Of a stretch of DNA of 64,000 nucleotides, positions 35,167 through 42,439 are shown piece by piece (position 1 is the first letter of the stretch; each line of letters opens with the position of its first letter). This DNA comes from SZUA-309 sp965233675 (lineage in GTDB: Bacteria; Pseudomonadota; Gammaproteobacteria; Pseudomonadales; Azotimanducaceae), in the NCBI GenBank assembly GCA_965233675.1, contig OZ247498.1, forward strand, positions 1,860,001 through 1,924,000, in the 5' to 3' direction. The notes under the pieces were generated by a model that searched no databases, was not told where the DNA came from, and saw only the letters and a list, made by a program, of their open reading frames with translations. The position numbers and the translations under genes were made by a program.

Positions 35167-35498
35167 TAATCAGATTCCTCTATGTCCAGGGGCTCCCCGA
35201 CATGCGCCATCATGTCAGTGATCACACACTCAATATGCGCGTCTGACGCAGAGTAAAACATCTGTTTGCCACGCCGCTCGGCTTTCAATACGCGGGCGGC
35301 GCGTAACAGCCGCAAGTGGTGACTAACTAATGATGGTGAAAGATCGAGTAGGGCGGCGATATCACCGACACTAATCGGTTCACGCAAGCAGGTTACGATT
35401 ATCCGCAACCGGCTAGCGTCGCCCATCAGCTTGAACATATCGGCCAGTTGAGCGATATCCTCTTCCGATCCAATCTTCTCGATCTTCGCTGCTTTCAT
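35166..35498 (-). CDS. ArsR/SmtB-family metal sensor of the czc operon
   Basis: A 110-residue winged-helix repressor. Recognition region: VGDIAALLDLSPSLVSHHLRLLRAARVLKAERRG. The C-terminal helix has Asp86-x-His88-x10-His99-x2-Glu102 (SDAHIECVITDMMAHVGE), very close to the alpha5 Zn/Co site of CzrA/NmtR-type sensors (D-x-H-x10-H-x2-H/E). It probably releases the czc promoter when Zn, Co or Cd binds. I chose the ATG at 35498 because a possible upstream GTG (35516) would lie inside the operator. Two copies of a shared operator flank the divergent start region. Confidence 0.9.
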   Translation of the reverse strand: MKAAKIEKIGSEEDIAQLADMFKLMGDASRLRIIVTCLREPISVGDIAALLDLSPSLVSHHLRLLRAARVLKAERRGKQMFYSASDAHIECVITDMMAHVGEPLDIEESD

Positions 35499-35506
35499 AG
35501 AAATAG

Positions 35507-35528
35507 ATCTGAACACATATTCAAATGT
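35507..35528. promoter_or_regulatory. ArsR-type operator, copy 1 (czc operon side)
   Basis: On the minus strand ACATTTGAATATGTGTTCAGAT, an imperfect 10-2-10 inverted repeat typical of ArsR/SmtB sites. It lies nine bases before the arsR start and matches copy 2 at 35625-35648. Confidence 0.75.
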
Positions 35529-35624
35529 TGTCTTTTAGTTTCAACGAAGTCAACCGGTGATTCGCCAATTCCCAATGAATTGTGTCGCAGCTCACACACC
35601 CTAAGGAGACACTTAAGCAAACAT

Positions 35625-35648
35625 ACATTTGAATACCTGTTCATATGT
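35625..35648. promoter_or_regulatory. ArsR-type operator, copy 2 (methyltransferase side)
   Basis: ACATTTGAATA-CC-TGTTCATATGT, sharing ACATTTGAATA-N2-TGTTCA with copy 1 on the other strand. It ends three bases before the ATG of the divergent ICMT-like gene, so bound repressor would block that gene's initiation region. Confidence 0.75.
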
Positions 35649-35651
35649 AAT

Positions 35652-36728
35652 ATGATGCCCTCATACCAACGGATCGCGCGTCGTATGCATCAACTATTGT
35701 TCGGAATCGCACTATTGGCTATGACGATAGTTTTGATTTTGTCGACCCAAATATATGCCAACCCAGGTTTCGAGTTTTGGCCACCGCCGAAACCGACTTC
35801 CTGGCAACGTCGAGTTTTCCGCTCTTTGTTTCGGGTGTTTTTCGTCGCGTTGGTCGCGCTGTCGATCGTTGCATTCGACCCTTTGCAACCGCTGTGGCGA
35901 TATCTCGTCGGAGCTTGCCTGCTTCTAGTCGGATTCGGAATTGCGTTGCGTTGGACCAATTTTCTCGGTTGGGGAAACGCATTTGGTAACAGGGACGGAC
36001 TGAAGACAGAGGGGCCATATCGATTCAGCAGAAACCCGATCTACATGATTACGCTTGTCGGAATGATCGGCTGGGCTTTGCTGATCAACTCATGGATGGT
36101 GACTACGCTTCTCGGAATATGGGCGTGTCTCTATATTGCAGCGCCTTTTCTCGAAGAGCCATGGATGAAGAAACAATATGGTGATGCGTTTGCCACCTAC
36201 ATGTCACGGTCTCCCAGGTATGGCTCACCTCGTCTGATAGCGAAGCATTTTTTGACCCAACTAGAACTCAAGATCCCGCCTCTGGTGATCGTCATGGTTA
36301 GCGCGGGAGTGATGTATGCGTGTGCTGAGACGATCCCACATGAGGCTTTCATGCCCCTGGAGCTAAGAATCGCCTTAGCTTCCTTCTCGGGTATCGTTGC
36401 CGCAGCCGTACTTCTCACCGCATTAGCAACGTTTCGAAGACATCAGACGACAATGAATCCCCTTGATCCGAACAACACAACGGCCCTCGTGGCAACAGGC
36501 ATCTATGCCTACAGTAGAAACCCAATGTATCTGTCTATGTTGATCGCACTGATGGGCTGGGGGTTCTTTCTGGGTCAACTGAGCGTGGTCGTTGGTCTGG
36601 TACTGTATCTGGGAGCGATTACACGACTCCAAATCGTGCCGGAAGAGCGGATCTTGGAATGCAAATTCGGAGGTACCTACATGTGCTTTCTCAACTCTAG
36701 CCGCCGGTGGTTTGGGCTCCGCCGTTAG
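35652..36728 (+). CDS. Double ICMT-like membrane methyltransferase
   Basis: A 358-residue polytopic protein with two isoprenylcysteine-methyltransferase-like units. Unit 1: GPYRFSRNPIYM (121-132) and EEPWMKKQYGDAFATYMSRS (168-187). Unit 2: GIYAYSRNPMYLSM (283-296) and EERILECKFGGTYMCF (331-346). Both keep the R-x-P-x-Y SAM-site pattern, and both the later E-E...Y/F-G-x-x-Y element. Single-domain members of this family are common beside metal genes with unknown substrate. The ArsR-type operator lies directly upstream, so it is likely metal-induced together with czc. There is no ribosome site ahead of the ATG at 35652; translation may be leaderless or begin at the ATG at 35685. Confidence 0.8.
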   Translation: MMPSYQRIARRMHQLLFGIALLAMTIVLILSTQIYANPGFEFWPPPKPTSWQRRVFRSLFRVFFVALVALSIVAFDPLQPLWRYLVGACLLLVGFGIALRWTNFLGWGNAFGNRDGLKTEGPYRFSRNPIYMITLVGMIGWALLINSWMVTTLLGIWACLYIAAPFLEEPWMKKQYGDAFATYMSRSPRYGSPRLIAKHFLTQLELKIPPLVIVMVSAGVMYACAETIPHEAFMPLELRIALASFSGIVAAAVLLTALATFRRHQTTMNPLDPNNTTALVATGIYAYSRNPMYLSMLIALMGWGFFLGQLSVVVGLVLYLGAITRLQIVPEERILECKFGGTYMCFLNSSRRWFGLRR

Positions 36729-36898
36729 CTACTACACAGATGAACTGGAGCAACTGCTGTTGCGCAATGCTCTATCTAGAGTCGACATTGGCCCATCCTA
36801 GTCGCGATTGACCGGAGAGGGTCGAACGCGGTCAAAATGTGCGAGCGCACAAAGTGCTCGGTTTAGCTTGCGAACCCGCAGGCAAAGGGAGTCGGCAC

Positions 36899-37120
36899 CT
36901 AACTGACGGCAATGTCCTCTTGCGGTCCATCGTCGACCAGGCCGTTCAGCACCTGGTGAAGTTGCAGCCAGCAGCCTGAGCCGCTCTGACGGCGGGCGAA
37001 GAAGTGGACCTGTCCTTTCTGTACTTCGGTTCGTTCGATGACCAGACGCATATGGCGCAGTATCACCTGCTTGCCGATGAAGCCTACAAACGGATCTGAA
37101 TTGCCGGTGTTTGATGCCAT
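36899..37120 (-). CDS. Hypothetical 73-residue protein
   Basis: The frame from the ATG at 37120 encodes a compact, composition-normal peptide (FVGFIGKQVILRHMRLVIER, then VHFFARRQSGSGCWLQLHQV) with no signal peptide or helix. I do not recognise it, and there is no ribosome site. It is listed because its composition is more protein-like than the competing frames; it may be a remnant. Confidence 0.3.
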   Translation of the reverse strand: MASNTGNSDPFVGFIGKQVILRHMRLVIERTEVQKGQVHFFARRQSGSGCWLQLHQVLNGLVDDGPQEDIAVS

Positions 37121-37248
37121 GGCTGGAGATTCTGCCAGCACAGGAGCCGTTGTTGGTAAGACGAGTCGATAGGGATGTGATCCATATCTGGTGGATTTGT
37201 TTCGACCTGATAGGCGGTGGATTCCGGAGTACAGGTGGCAGTGTGATA

Positions 37249-37269
37249 CCGCCGTTTCGGCGGGGTTTT
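37249..37269 (+). terminator. Intrinsic terminator
   Basis: CCGCCG (37249-37254), loop TTT, CGGCGG (37258-37263), then GGTTTT. A strong 6-bp stem with a U-run for rightward transcription, probably the end of the ICMT-like transcript. Confidence 0.8.
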
Positions 37270-37554
37270 CTATTCACATCTTCCTCGTCGCCCAGCTCGC
37301 CGGCGTACGGATGTCTAACAGCAACTATCTCCAAGTTGGATAGGCGGACACTTCACGTCACCGAAAGAGCAGAAAACGCAGCAGTCACCGGATAGTGGTC
37401 GCAGAACTTCCCCACATCCTTTGCAGTCGTAGTAAAACTGGCATGCGTCCGTGGGCATTTCCTCTTTCTCAACGTGGCCGCACTTTGGGCAAGTCAGAGT
37501 TGAGTGAGATATGTGGAGTTGACCCGCTTCCGCGGATAGTTTGTGGCTTGGGAC

Positions 37555-38409
37555 TCAAGCCGCGTCTTGGACATTGATCCTCCTCTCATAGTTGATAGGT
37601 GACAAGTATCCGAGCGCTGAGTGACGACGCTGCGGGTTGTACCAGCCTTCGATGAACTCGAAGATGGCCATCCGAGCTTCGGCCTGGGATTTGAACCGTC
37701 TTCGATCCAGCAACTCGCACTCCAGCGTGGCGAAGAAGCTCTCTGCCATGGCGTTGTCGTAGGCATCACCGACGGAGCCCATCGACGGCTGCACATTCAT
37801 CTCCCGGCAACGAAGGCCAAAGGCGATCGACGTGTACTGCGTGCCTTGATCGCTGTGATGGATCACGGAGTTCGGTCGGCGTTGGCTGAGCGCCATGTTC
37901 AAGGCCTGCAACACCAGCTCTGTTCTGAGGTGCGTCTCCATCGACCAACCCACCACTCTACGAGAACAGGCATCCAGCACGATGGCCAGATAGATGAAGC
38001 CTGCCCAGGTTGGCACATAGGTGATATCGGCCACCCAGAGCTCGTCCGGTGTCTGAGCTTTAAAGTTTCTAGTCACTAGATCCGGCGCTGGCCGAGCATC
38101 CTTGCGCCTGCGAGTGGTAACCGTAAAGCGTCGACGACTGGCGCCTGCCAGCCCTTCCTCCCGCATCAGGCGGGCGATGCGCTTACCGGAGACTCTATGT
38201 CCGTCTGCCTTCAGCTCGGCATGCATCCGAGGCCGTCCATAGGTCCCGCGCGAACGGTCATGGATCGCACGGATCTTCACCTTCAGCGCCAGATCGGACA
38301 GATACCGATTCGACAACGGGCGTCCACGCCAGGCATAGAAGCCGCTGGTAGAGACCTTCAGCACACGGCACATCGTGCGCACGGGATAGCGGGCCTGATT
38401 TGCTTTCAC
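37555..38409 (-). CDS. IS3-family transposase OrfB (DDE integrase core)
   Basis: A 284-residue transposase with HTH_21-like start and rve core. The DDE triad is in ADITYVPTWAGF, HHSDQGTQYTS and AMAESFFATLECELL. GWYNPQRRHSALGYLSP is the usual IS3 C-terminus. The GTG start overlaps the orfA stop (GTGA), the arrangement in which IS3 elements make OrfAB by -1 frameshifting. Confidence 0.95.
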   Translation of the reverse strand: MKANQARYPVRTMCRVLKVSTSGFYAWRGRPLSNRYLSDLALKVKIRAIHDRSRGTYGRPRMHAELKADGHRVSGKRIARLMREEGLAGASRRRFTVTTRRRKDARPAPDLVTRNFKAQTPDELWVADITYVPTWAGFIYLAIVLDACSRRVVGWSMETHLRTELVLQALNMALSQRRPNSVIHHSDQGTQYTSIAFGLRCREMNVQPSMGSVGDAYDNAMAESFFATLECELLDRRRFKSQAEARMAIFEFIEGWYNPQRRHSALGYLSPINYERRINVQDAA

Positions 38410-38720
38410 GAACCGGAAGACTTCTTCGGTATCGTGCCGGTCTCCTGAGCGAACCAGGCCGCGGCCTTTGAGAGGATCTCTCGTTCCTGCTTCAGCTGGC
38501 GGTTCTCACGTCTGAGCCGGGATAGTTCTTCCCGCTCATCAGACGTCAGGCCGTCGGTTCGACTACCTGCATCCAGGTCGGCACGTTTGACCCAGTTACG
38601 GATCGACTCCGCAGTCGGTTCAAATTCTCTGGCCAGTTCCTCTGGCGTTCTGCCTGCTCGCACCAGGTCCACCATTTGCTGGCGGAACTCCGGTGGATAG
38701 GGGTTGTGAGATCGGGGCAT
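38406..38720 (-). CDS. IS3-family transposase OrfA
   Basis: A 104-residue HTH_Tnp_1-type protein: MPRSHNPYPPEFRQQMVDLV, VRAGRTPEELAREFEPTAES and the leucine-zipper-like ELSRLRRENRQLKQEREILSK. It binds the IS ends and regulates transposition with OrfB. Confidence 0.95.
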   Translation of the reverse strand: MPRSHNPYPPEFRQQMVDLVRAGRTPEELAREFEPTAESIRNWVKRADLDAGSRTDGLTSDEREELSRLRRENRQLKQEREILSKAAAWFAQETGTIPKKSSGS

Positions 38721-38902
38721 AGTAGATACCTCCTTCGGTAAAGGTTAGGTATCCACGAAAGCGGGTCAACTCCATATGTAGGTGTCTTCGGACATGCCGA
38801 CAGCCTATCAGGGAAGCCGGAATGACGCAGGCGCACAAAATGACCGCTTTCAGAAAGCAGACCTCACGCTAGAACGGCTTGGTTCGGCCAATAGCAGCCC
38901 CG

Positions 38903-39604
38903 CTACAATTCAGCTTCAAGCCTTTCTAAAGCCTGGAGAAGCGGTTCAGCTTTCAACGGCCCGGTGTGCTTGTAGACGATGTCACCTGCTTTGCCCAAAG
39001 CCAATACCGTTGGCAAACCGACCACATCAAAATGCTTGCCCACATTCGGGTGTTCATCAGTATCAACTTTGACGAACACGTAGTCGGTCGCAAGCACCTG
39101 CTTCACGGATGCATCAGCAAAGGTGGTTTTGTCCATGGTACGGCACGCACCACACCACTCAGCAAAAAAGTCGATGAATACCCGCTTGCCTGAAAAGCGT
39201 GCTTCATCAAGCGCTGCCTGGATCAACGGAGGGAGTTCGCCTTGGATTTCTGCGGCGGGTAGGCTCACACGGCTCTGCGTCAGTGACGGCCGAAAGCCCG
39301 TGTTTTCTTTGATAGTCTCGAGCATCGCATCAGGCGTCACAACGCTTGGGGCGTAATCGACAGTGAATTCATCGGCCGATAGGTCGACCTTGATGTTCTT
39401 GATTCCTGGCAGCTCTGACAGAGCGGCTTCGACCGAATTCGGTCAGCTCATTCACGTCGCACCGCTTTTGCTCTTCATCATGCCGTCGACGGCAATGGTG
39501 ACCTTGAGCATCGCTTGTTCAGCACGCTCGGCCTGCGCGACTAGCGCAAACATCAGTATTGCAACAGATGCTGCGATTTGCAGAAGGGTCTTCAAATTGG
39601 CCAC
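38903..39604 (-). CDS. Periplasmic HMA(UxxU)-thioredoxin fusion, candidate selenoprotein of the mer locus
   Basis: One uninterrupted frame (233 codons) from the GTG at 39604, broken only by two TGA codons at 39452-39454 and 39443-39445 (residues 51 and 54). Order: signal peptide (LLQIAASVAILMFALVAQA), MerP-like HMA domain (about 28-105), thioredoxin domain with FFAEWCGAC (Cys151, Cys154). The HMA metal loop reads ATUMSUPNSVEAALSELPG, which aligns residue for residue with MTCAACPFTVKKAMARVEG of merP at 40643, both TGAs on the two cysteines. selD in this window shows Sec decoding, and a possible SECIS hairpin follows at 39412-39424. A MerR-type promoter precedes it. Alternative: a nonsense-mutated or frameshifted pseudogene. 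A likely role is Hg(II) capture and thiol/selenol exchange (inference). Confidence 0.75.
39412..39424 (-). promoter_or_regulatory. Candidate SECIS hairpin for the UxxU gene
   Basis: On the minus strand GCUCU-GUC-AGAGC: a perfect 5-bp stem with a G-initiated loop. The loop lies 32 bases after the first TGA and 23 after the second, both in the 16-37 base window of bacterial SECIS. A perfect palindrome GACCGAATTCGGTC (39431-39444) also forms a hairpin nearer the TGAs. Neither has been tested. Confidence 0.45.
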
Positions 39605-39625
39605 TCAACACAAACAGATACGAAT

Positions 39626-39656
39626 ACTCTAGACCCTGTAGCAGCTACAGGTGCAA
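39626..39656 (-). promoter_or_regulatory. MerR-type promoter/operator of the HMA-thioredoxin gene
   Basis: On the minus strand TTGCAC (39651-39656), a 19-base spacer with the palindrome CTGTAGCTGCTACAG, and TAGAGT (39626-39631). The over-long 19-base spacer with central dyad is the MerR activation architecture. Transcription would begin near 39619, just ahead of the GTG at 39604. Confidence 0.9.
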
Positions 39657-39659
39657 GCG

Positions 39660-40070
39660 CTATATTTCGAGCAGAGATTCAATGATCGGACACTCCGGGA
39701 CGTCAGCACCTGAACACTGTTTAACGAGATCTCGCAGCGTGCCTTGCATGCGCTGCAGATCACGGATCTTGGCGTGGATACTGGCCACTTGTTGCTGTGC
39801 GATGTGCTGCACACGCTCGCAAGATACTTCCTCGCGATCAACGAGCGCCAGGAGTTCGCGGATTTCTTCAAGCGTAAAGCCCATTTCCCGGCACCGACGG
39901 ATGAAGTAAAGCCGCTGTTGGTGGAGCTCCTCATAAATACGGGTGCCACCTGCGCTACGTTCCGGTTCCGGCAGTAAGCTAATTTTCTCGTAGTACCGAA
40001 TCGTCTCGGCGTGGACGCCGCTCAGCTTAGCCAAAACACCGCGTGTCACAGTTTTTTTGCTCGCATTCAT
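39660..40070 (-). CDS. merR: Mercury-responsive regulator MerR
   Basis: A 136-residue MerR: HTH LAKLSGVHAETIRYYEKISL, then the three Hg(II) ligands Cys84 (EEVSCERV), Cys119 (VKQCSGAD) and Cys127 (VPECPII), matching the C82/C117/C126 spacing of Tn501 MerR to within a residue. It represses, and with Hg(II) activates, the mer promoters. Its gene lies between two such promoters, one reading left into the HMA-thioredoxin gene and one right into merTPA. The stop is four bases from the left operator, an unusually tight fit. Confidence 0.96.
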   Translation of the reverse strand: MNASKKTVTRGVLAKLSGVHAETIRYYEKISLLPEPERSAGGTRIYEELHQQRLYFIRRCREMGFTLEEIRELLALVDREEVSCERVQHIAQQQVASIHAKIRDLQRMQGTLRDLVKQCSGADVPECPIIESLLEI

Positions 40071-40077
40071 TTTTCTC

Positions 40078-40108
40078 TTGACCCTGTAGTGACTACAGGG
40101 TCTACAGT
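40078..40108 (+). promoter_or_regulatory. mer promoter/operator for merTPA
   Basis: TTGACC (40078-40083), spacer of 19 bases containing the dyad ACCCTGTAG-TGA-CTACAGGGT, and TACAGT (40103-40108). This is the classical merOP layout. It starts eight bases from the divergent merR start, so MerR bound here would also control merR. Confidence 0.95.
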
Positions 40109-40204
40109 AGCGTAATGGCCGTTTTTGGCAAGACCAATGTTTCGTCGGAGTTCAATGAAAGGAGCTTTGTCGGACATCTGTCGAATTAATGCCACAGTTA
40201 ACGG

Positions 40205-40222
40205 AACTTGTAGTGGCTACAG
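40205..40222 (+). promoter_or_regulatory. Degenerate second mer dyad upstream of merT
   Basis: CTTGTAGTGGCTACAGGG resembles the dyad of the main mer operator (CTGTAGTGACTACAGGG) but lacks good -35 and -10 boxes at the right spacing. It lies 24 bases before the merT start and may be a decayed duplicate. Confidence 0.5.
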
Positions 40223-40245
40223 GGGTGTCTATCCGAAATAGAAAG

Positions 40246-40632
40246 ATGAGTGACGTAGTGACGGAGTTAAAACAAACAGAAGAGCCCAAAGACAAGAGCC
40301 GTTTCGCTGCAGCTGGCAGTATGATTGGGGCGGTACTTGCCTCGTCTTGCTGCGTATTGCCGCTTGTGCTGGTCACGCTCGGCGCTAGTGGTGCCTGGAT
40401 CGGCAATCTCGCCATGCTTGAACCCTACAAACCGCTTTTCGCCGTCGTCACGCTCGGCTTTCTTGGCTTCGGCTTCTGGCACGTCTATCGAAAGCCCAAG
40501 GTCGTTTGCGAAGACGGCTCTCTTTGCGAAACCCCAACCTCTAGCCGCGTAACGAAAAGCGCACTTTGGATTGCGACTGTGCTCGTCGCCCTTGCGCTTA
40601 CGATTGACTTTTGGGCACCACTTTTTTACTAG
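40246..40632 (+). CDS. merT: Mercuric transport protein MerT
   Basis: A 128-residue inner-membrane protein with three helices. Helix 1 holds the vicinal Cys pair Cys35-Cys36 (ASSCCVLPLVLVTLG) and a loop holds Cys88 and Cys94 (VVCEDGSLCE). It takes Hg(II) from MerP into the cytoplasm for MerA. I start it at the ATG at 40246, which gives the normal length; an upstream in-frame ATG at 40189 would add residues not found in MerT. Confidence 0.95.
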   Translation: MSDVVTELKQTEEPKDKSRFAAAGSMIGAVLASSCCVLPLVLVTLGASGAWIGNLAMLEPYKPLFAVVTLGFLGFGFWHVYRKPKVVCEDGSLCETPTSSRVTKSALWIATVLVALALTIDFWAPLFY

Positions 40633-40642
40633 GAGATCTCTC

Positions 40643-40990
40643 ATGAAGAAACTGTTTTCATTCCTAACCGCAGTGGTTCTGATTGGCCTCGGCGCGGCTG
40701 CGGCTTTGAATTCGACCACGATATGGGCAGATGCCCCTGAAGCCGTGGCCTCCGAAAACGTAACCGAAGCGCAAACCAGTGTTTTCGCGATTGAGAACAT
40801 GACCTGCGCGGCATGCCCATTTACCGTCAAGAAGGCCATGGCTCGCGTGGAGGGTGTTAAGGACGTGAGCGTCGATTTTGATGCCAAGACAGCAACGGCG
40901 ATATTTGACCCCGCGATCGTCAGGGTTGAGAACATTGCCGCCGCGTCCACGGACGTTGGCTATCCCGCCAGTCTCATCGAGGGCGAATAG
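40643..40990 (+). CDS. merP: Periplasmic mercury-binding protein MerP
   Basis: A 115-residue exported HMA protein: signal peptide (FSFLTAVVLIGLGAAAAL), then NMTCAACPFTVKKAMARVEG with Hg(II)-binding Cys55 and Cys58. It is somewhat longer than classical MerP (91) because of a linker after the signal. AGGAG stands seven bases before the ATG. It passes Hg(II) to MerT. Its metal loop is the template that the UxxU gene matches. Confidence 0.95.
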   Translation: MKKLFSFLTAVVLIGLGAAAALNSTTIWADAPEAVASENVTEAQTSVFAIENMTCAACPFTVKKAMARVEGVKDVSVDFDAKTATAIFDPAIVRVENIAAASTDVGYPASLIEGE

Positions 40991-40993
40991 ATC

Positions 40994-42439
40994 ATGAGTG
41001 AAGCCAAGCAGCTGGATGATTGTTGTGCATCTGAGCCACTAACGAACTCGTTTGATGTTGCCGTTATCGGTGCAGGCTCGGCCGGTTTTTCGGCAGCGAT
41101 TACCGCAGCTGAAGCCGGAGCACGCGTCGTGCTCATCGGACACGGCACGATCGGCGGTACCTGCGTCAATGTCGGCTGCGTGCCGTCAAAAGCCATGATT
41201 CGTGCAGCCGAAGCGATCCATCACGCACGAAGCGCCAGCCGCTTCGATGGCATTGAAGGTGCCGCAGAGCTTTACGACTGGCAAGCGCTAATCACGCAAA
41301 AACAAGCCCTCGTAGACAGCTTGCGAGAAGCCAAATACGAAGACCTGCTCGGTGCCTATGACCAGGTGGCTTACATCGAAGGCAAAGCCCACCTCGAAAA
41401 AAACGGTGTAAGGGTTGATGACCGACTGATCACAGCAGACAAGATCATCGTGGCTACTGGCGCATCTTCTGCATTACCAGACATCGACGGTATTGCAGAC
41501 GTGCCTTACCTCACCAGTACAACAGCGTTAGAGCTCGAAGCGCCTCCCCAATCGTTGATTGTCATCGGCGGCGGCTATATCGGCTGCGAGCTCGCGCAGA
41601 TGTTCTCTCGCATCGGTACGGACGTAACGATCGTAACGCGTTCCCATCTGCTCTCGGACGGGGAGCCGGAGATCAGCACAGCACTTAGCCAATATTTCGA
41701 GCAAGAAGGCATCACGGTGCTCGATAGCCTTGCCTACGAACACATCGCAACAGGATCGGCGGGTTTGGAGCTATCGATCCGCAGAGATGGAAAGAACGAG
41801 ATTATCGAAGCGGAACACCTCTTGGTTGCCACTGGCCGCAAGCCCAATGTCGAAGGATTGGGTCTTGAGGCGCTCGGCGTCACCTTCAATAAGCTGGGCG
41901 GCATCGAAGTCGATCGTCAAATGCGCACGACGCGCCCTGATATATACGCAGCTGGAGACGTTACCGGCCAGGACCAGTTCGTCTACATGGCCGCCTATGG
42001 CGCAAAGTTAGCCGCGAAGAACGCCTTCGTCGACGATAGTCTCGCCTATGACAACCACGCCATGCCCGCAGTCGTGTTTACCGACCCGCAAATAGCCACT
42101 GTGGGCCAGACAGAGAAGCAAGCGGTCGCCGAAGGCATCACGGTGAAGACATCTGTTCTTGATCTATCCCACGTACCGCGCGCTCTTGCTGCCAGGGATA
42201 CCCGTGGACTCATCAAGCTCGTGGCGGACGCTGACTCTGGTAGGTTGTTGGGCGCACACATTCTGGCACCTGATGGTGCAGACAGTATCCAGACTGCTGC
42301 AATCGCGATCGCCCAAGGGATGACTTACTCGGCATTGGCCGACATGATCTTCCCCTATCTAACAACGGTTGAAGGCTTGAAGTTGGCGTCTCAAACGTTC
42401 GACAAGGACGTTACAAAACTGTCCTGTTGTGCGGGTTAG
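40994..42439 (+). CDS. merA: Mercuric reductase MerA
   Basis: A 481-residue flavoprotein disulfide reductase: FAD loop AVIGAGSAGFSAAI, redox pair Cys57/Cys62 in GGTCVNVGCVPSK, NADPH loop VIGGGYIGCELAQ, and the C-terminal vicinal Cys478-Cys479 (LSCCAG) that delivers Hg(II). It reduces Hg(II) to volatile Hg(0). It lacks the N-terminal HMA (NmerA) domain of some MerA proteins, though a Cys pair (DDCCAS) stands at residues 10-11. Three bases after merP. Confidence 0.97.
   Translation: MSEAKQLDDCCASEPLTNSFDVAVIGAGSAGFSAAITAAEAGARVVLIGHGTIGGTCVNVGCVPSKAMIRAAEAIHHARSASRFDGIEGAAELYDWQALITQKQALVDSLREAKYEDLLGAYDQVAYIEGKAHLEKNGVRVDDRLITADKIIVATGASSALPDIDGIADVPYLTSTTALELEAPPQSLIVIGGGYIGCELAQMFSRIGTDVTIVTRSHLLSDGEPEISTALSQYFEQEGITVLDSLAYEHIATGSAGLELSIRRDGKNEIIEAEHLLVATGRKPNVEGLGLEALGVTFNKLGGIEVDRQMRTTRPDIYAAGDVTGQDQFVYMAAYGAKLAAKNAFVDDSLAYDNHAMPAVVFTDPQIATVGQTEKQAVAEGITVKTSVLDLSHVPRALAARDTRGLIKLVADADSGRLLGAHILAPDGADSIQTAAIAIAQGMTYSALADMIFPYLTTVEGLKLASQTFDKDVTKLSCCAG

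Larger units (their letters stand above)
36729..37314. other. 586-base stretch between the ICMT-like gene and the interrupted Cys-rich gene
   Basis: Overlapping frames exist on the minus strand, but only one (36899-37120, separate entry) looks even moderately protein-like. A clear terminator for rightward transcription lies at 37249-37269. Nothing else is recognised. Confidence 0.4.
37514..38774 (-). mobile_element. Intact IS3-family insertion sequence (1261 bp)
   Basis: Ends are inverted repeats: left TGGAGTTGACCCGCTTCCGC, right (reverse complement) TGGAGTTGACCCGCTTTCGT. The flanks carry a 4-bp target duplication TATG (37510-37513 and 38775-38778). It contains overlapping orfA and orfB transposase frames. 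Excising it restores a full gene, which confirms the boundaries. A decayed relative remains at 3597-3683. Confidence 0.95.
37315..38795 (-). pseudogene. Small GDCCVFC-motif protein gene, interrupted by an IS3-family insertion
   Basis: Removing 37510-38774 (the IS plus one copy of the TATG duplication) rebuilds a perfect 71-codon gene. Seven codons (38795 to 38775, MSEDTYI) join in frame to the rest (37509 to 37315). The product reads SHSTLTCPKCGHVEKEEM, then ACQFYYDCKGCG, LRPLSGDCCVFCSFGDVKCP: a zinc-ribbon-like CxxC pair and the G-D-C-C-V-F-C-S motif. I remember this motif in short proteins linked to mercury and other metal clusters. It lies 107 bases downstream of the UxxU HMA-thioredoxin gene, in the same direction. 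The break after codon 7 should abolish it unless a start inside the IS is used. Confidence 0.85.

Noticed and set aside
36798..37334. 178-residue minus-strand frame
   Set aside because: Low-complexity Arg/Pro/Ser-rich composition, overlaps a terminator and competes with better frames; no family features.
38903..39340. Stand-alone short thioredoxin gene starting at 39340
   Set aside because: The sequence upstream continues in the same frame with the rest of an HMA domain and a signal peptide; the apparent start is only the first start codon after the TGA pair.
39430..39470. Two compensating frameshifts (a lost T and an extra T) in the HMA-thioredoxin gene
   Set aside because: This would give SGCDVNELTESVEAAL, which has no CxxC and fits the HMA pattern less well than UxxU. 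It also needs two independent errors, whereas the Sec reading needs none. It remains the main alternative.
40165..40245. Short leader peptide frame between the mer promoter and merT
   Set aside because: Overlaps a decayed mer dyad, no family features, and a weak start; probably chance.
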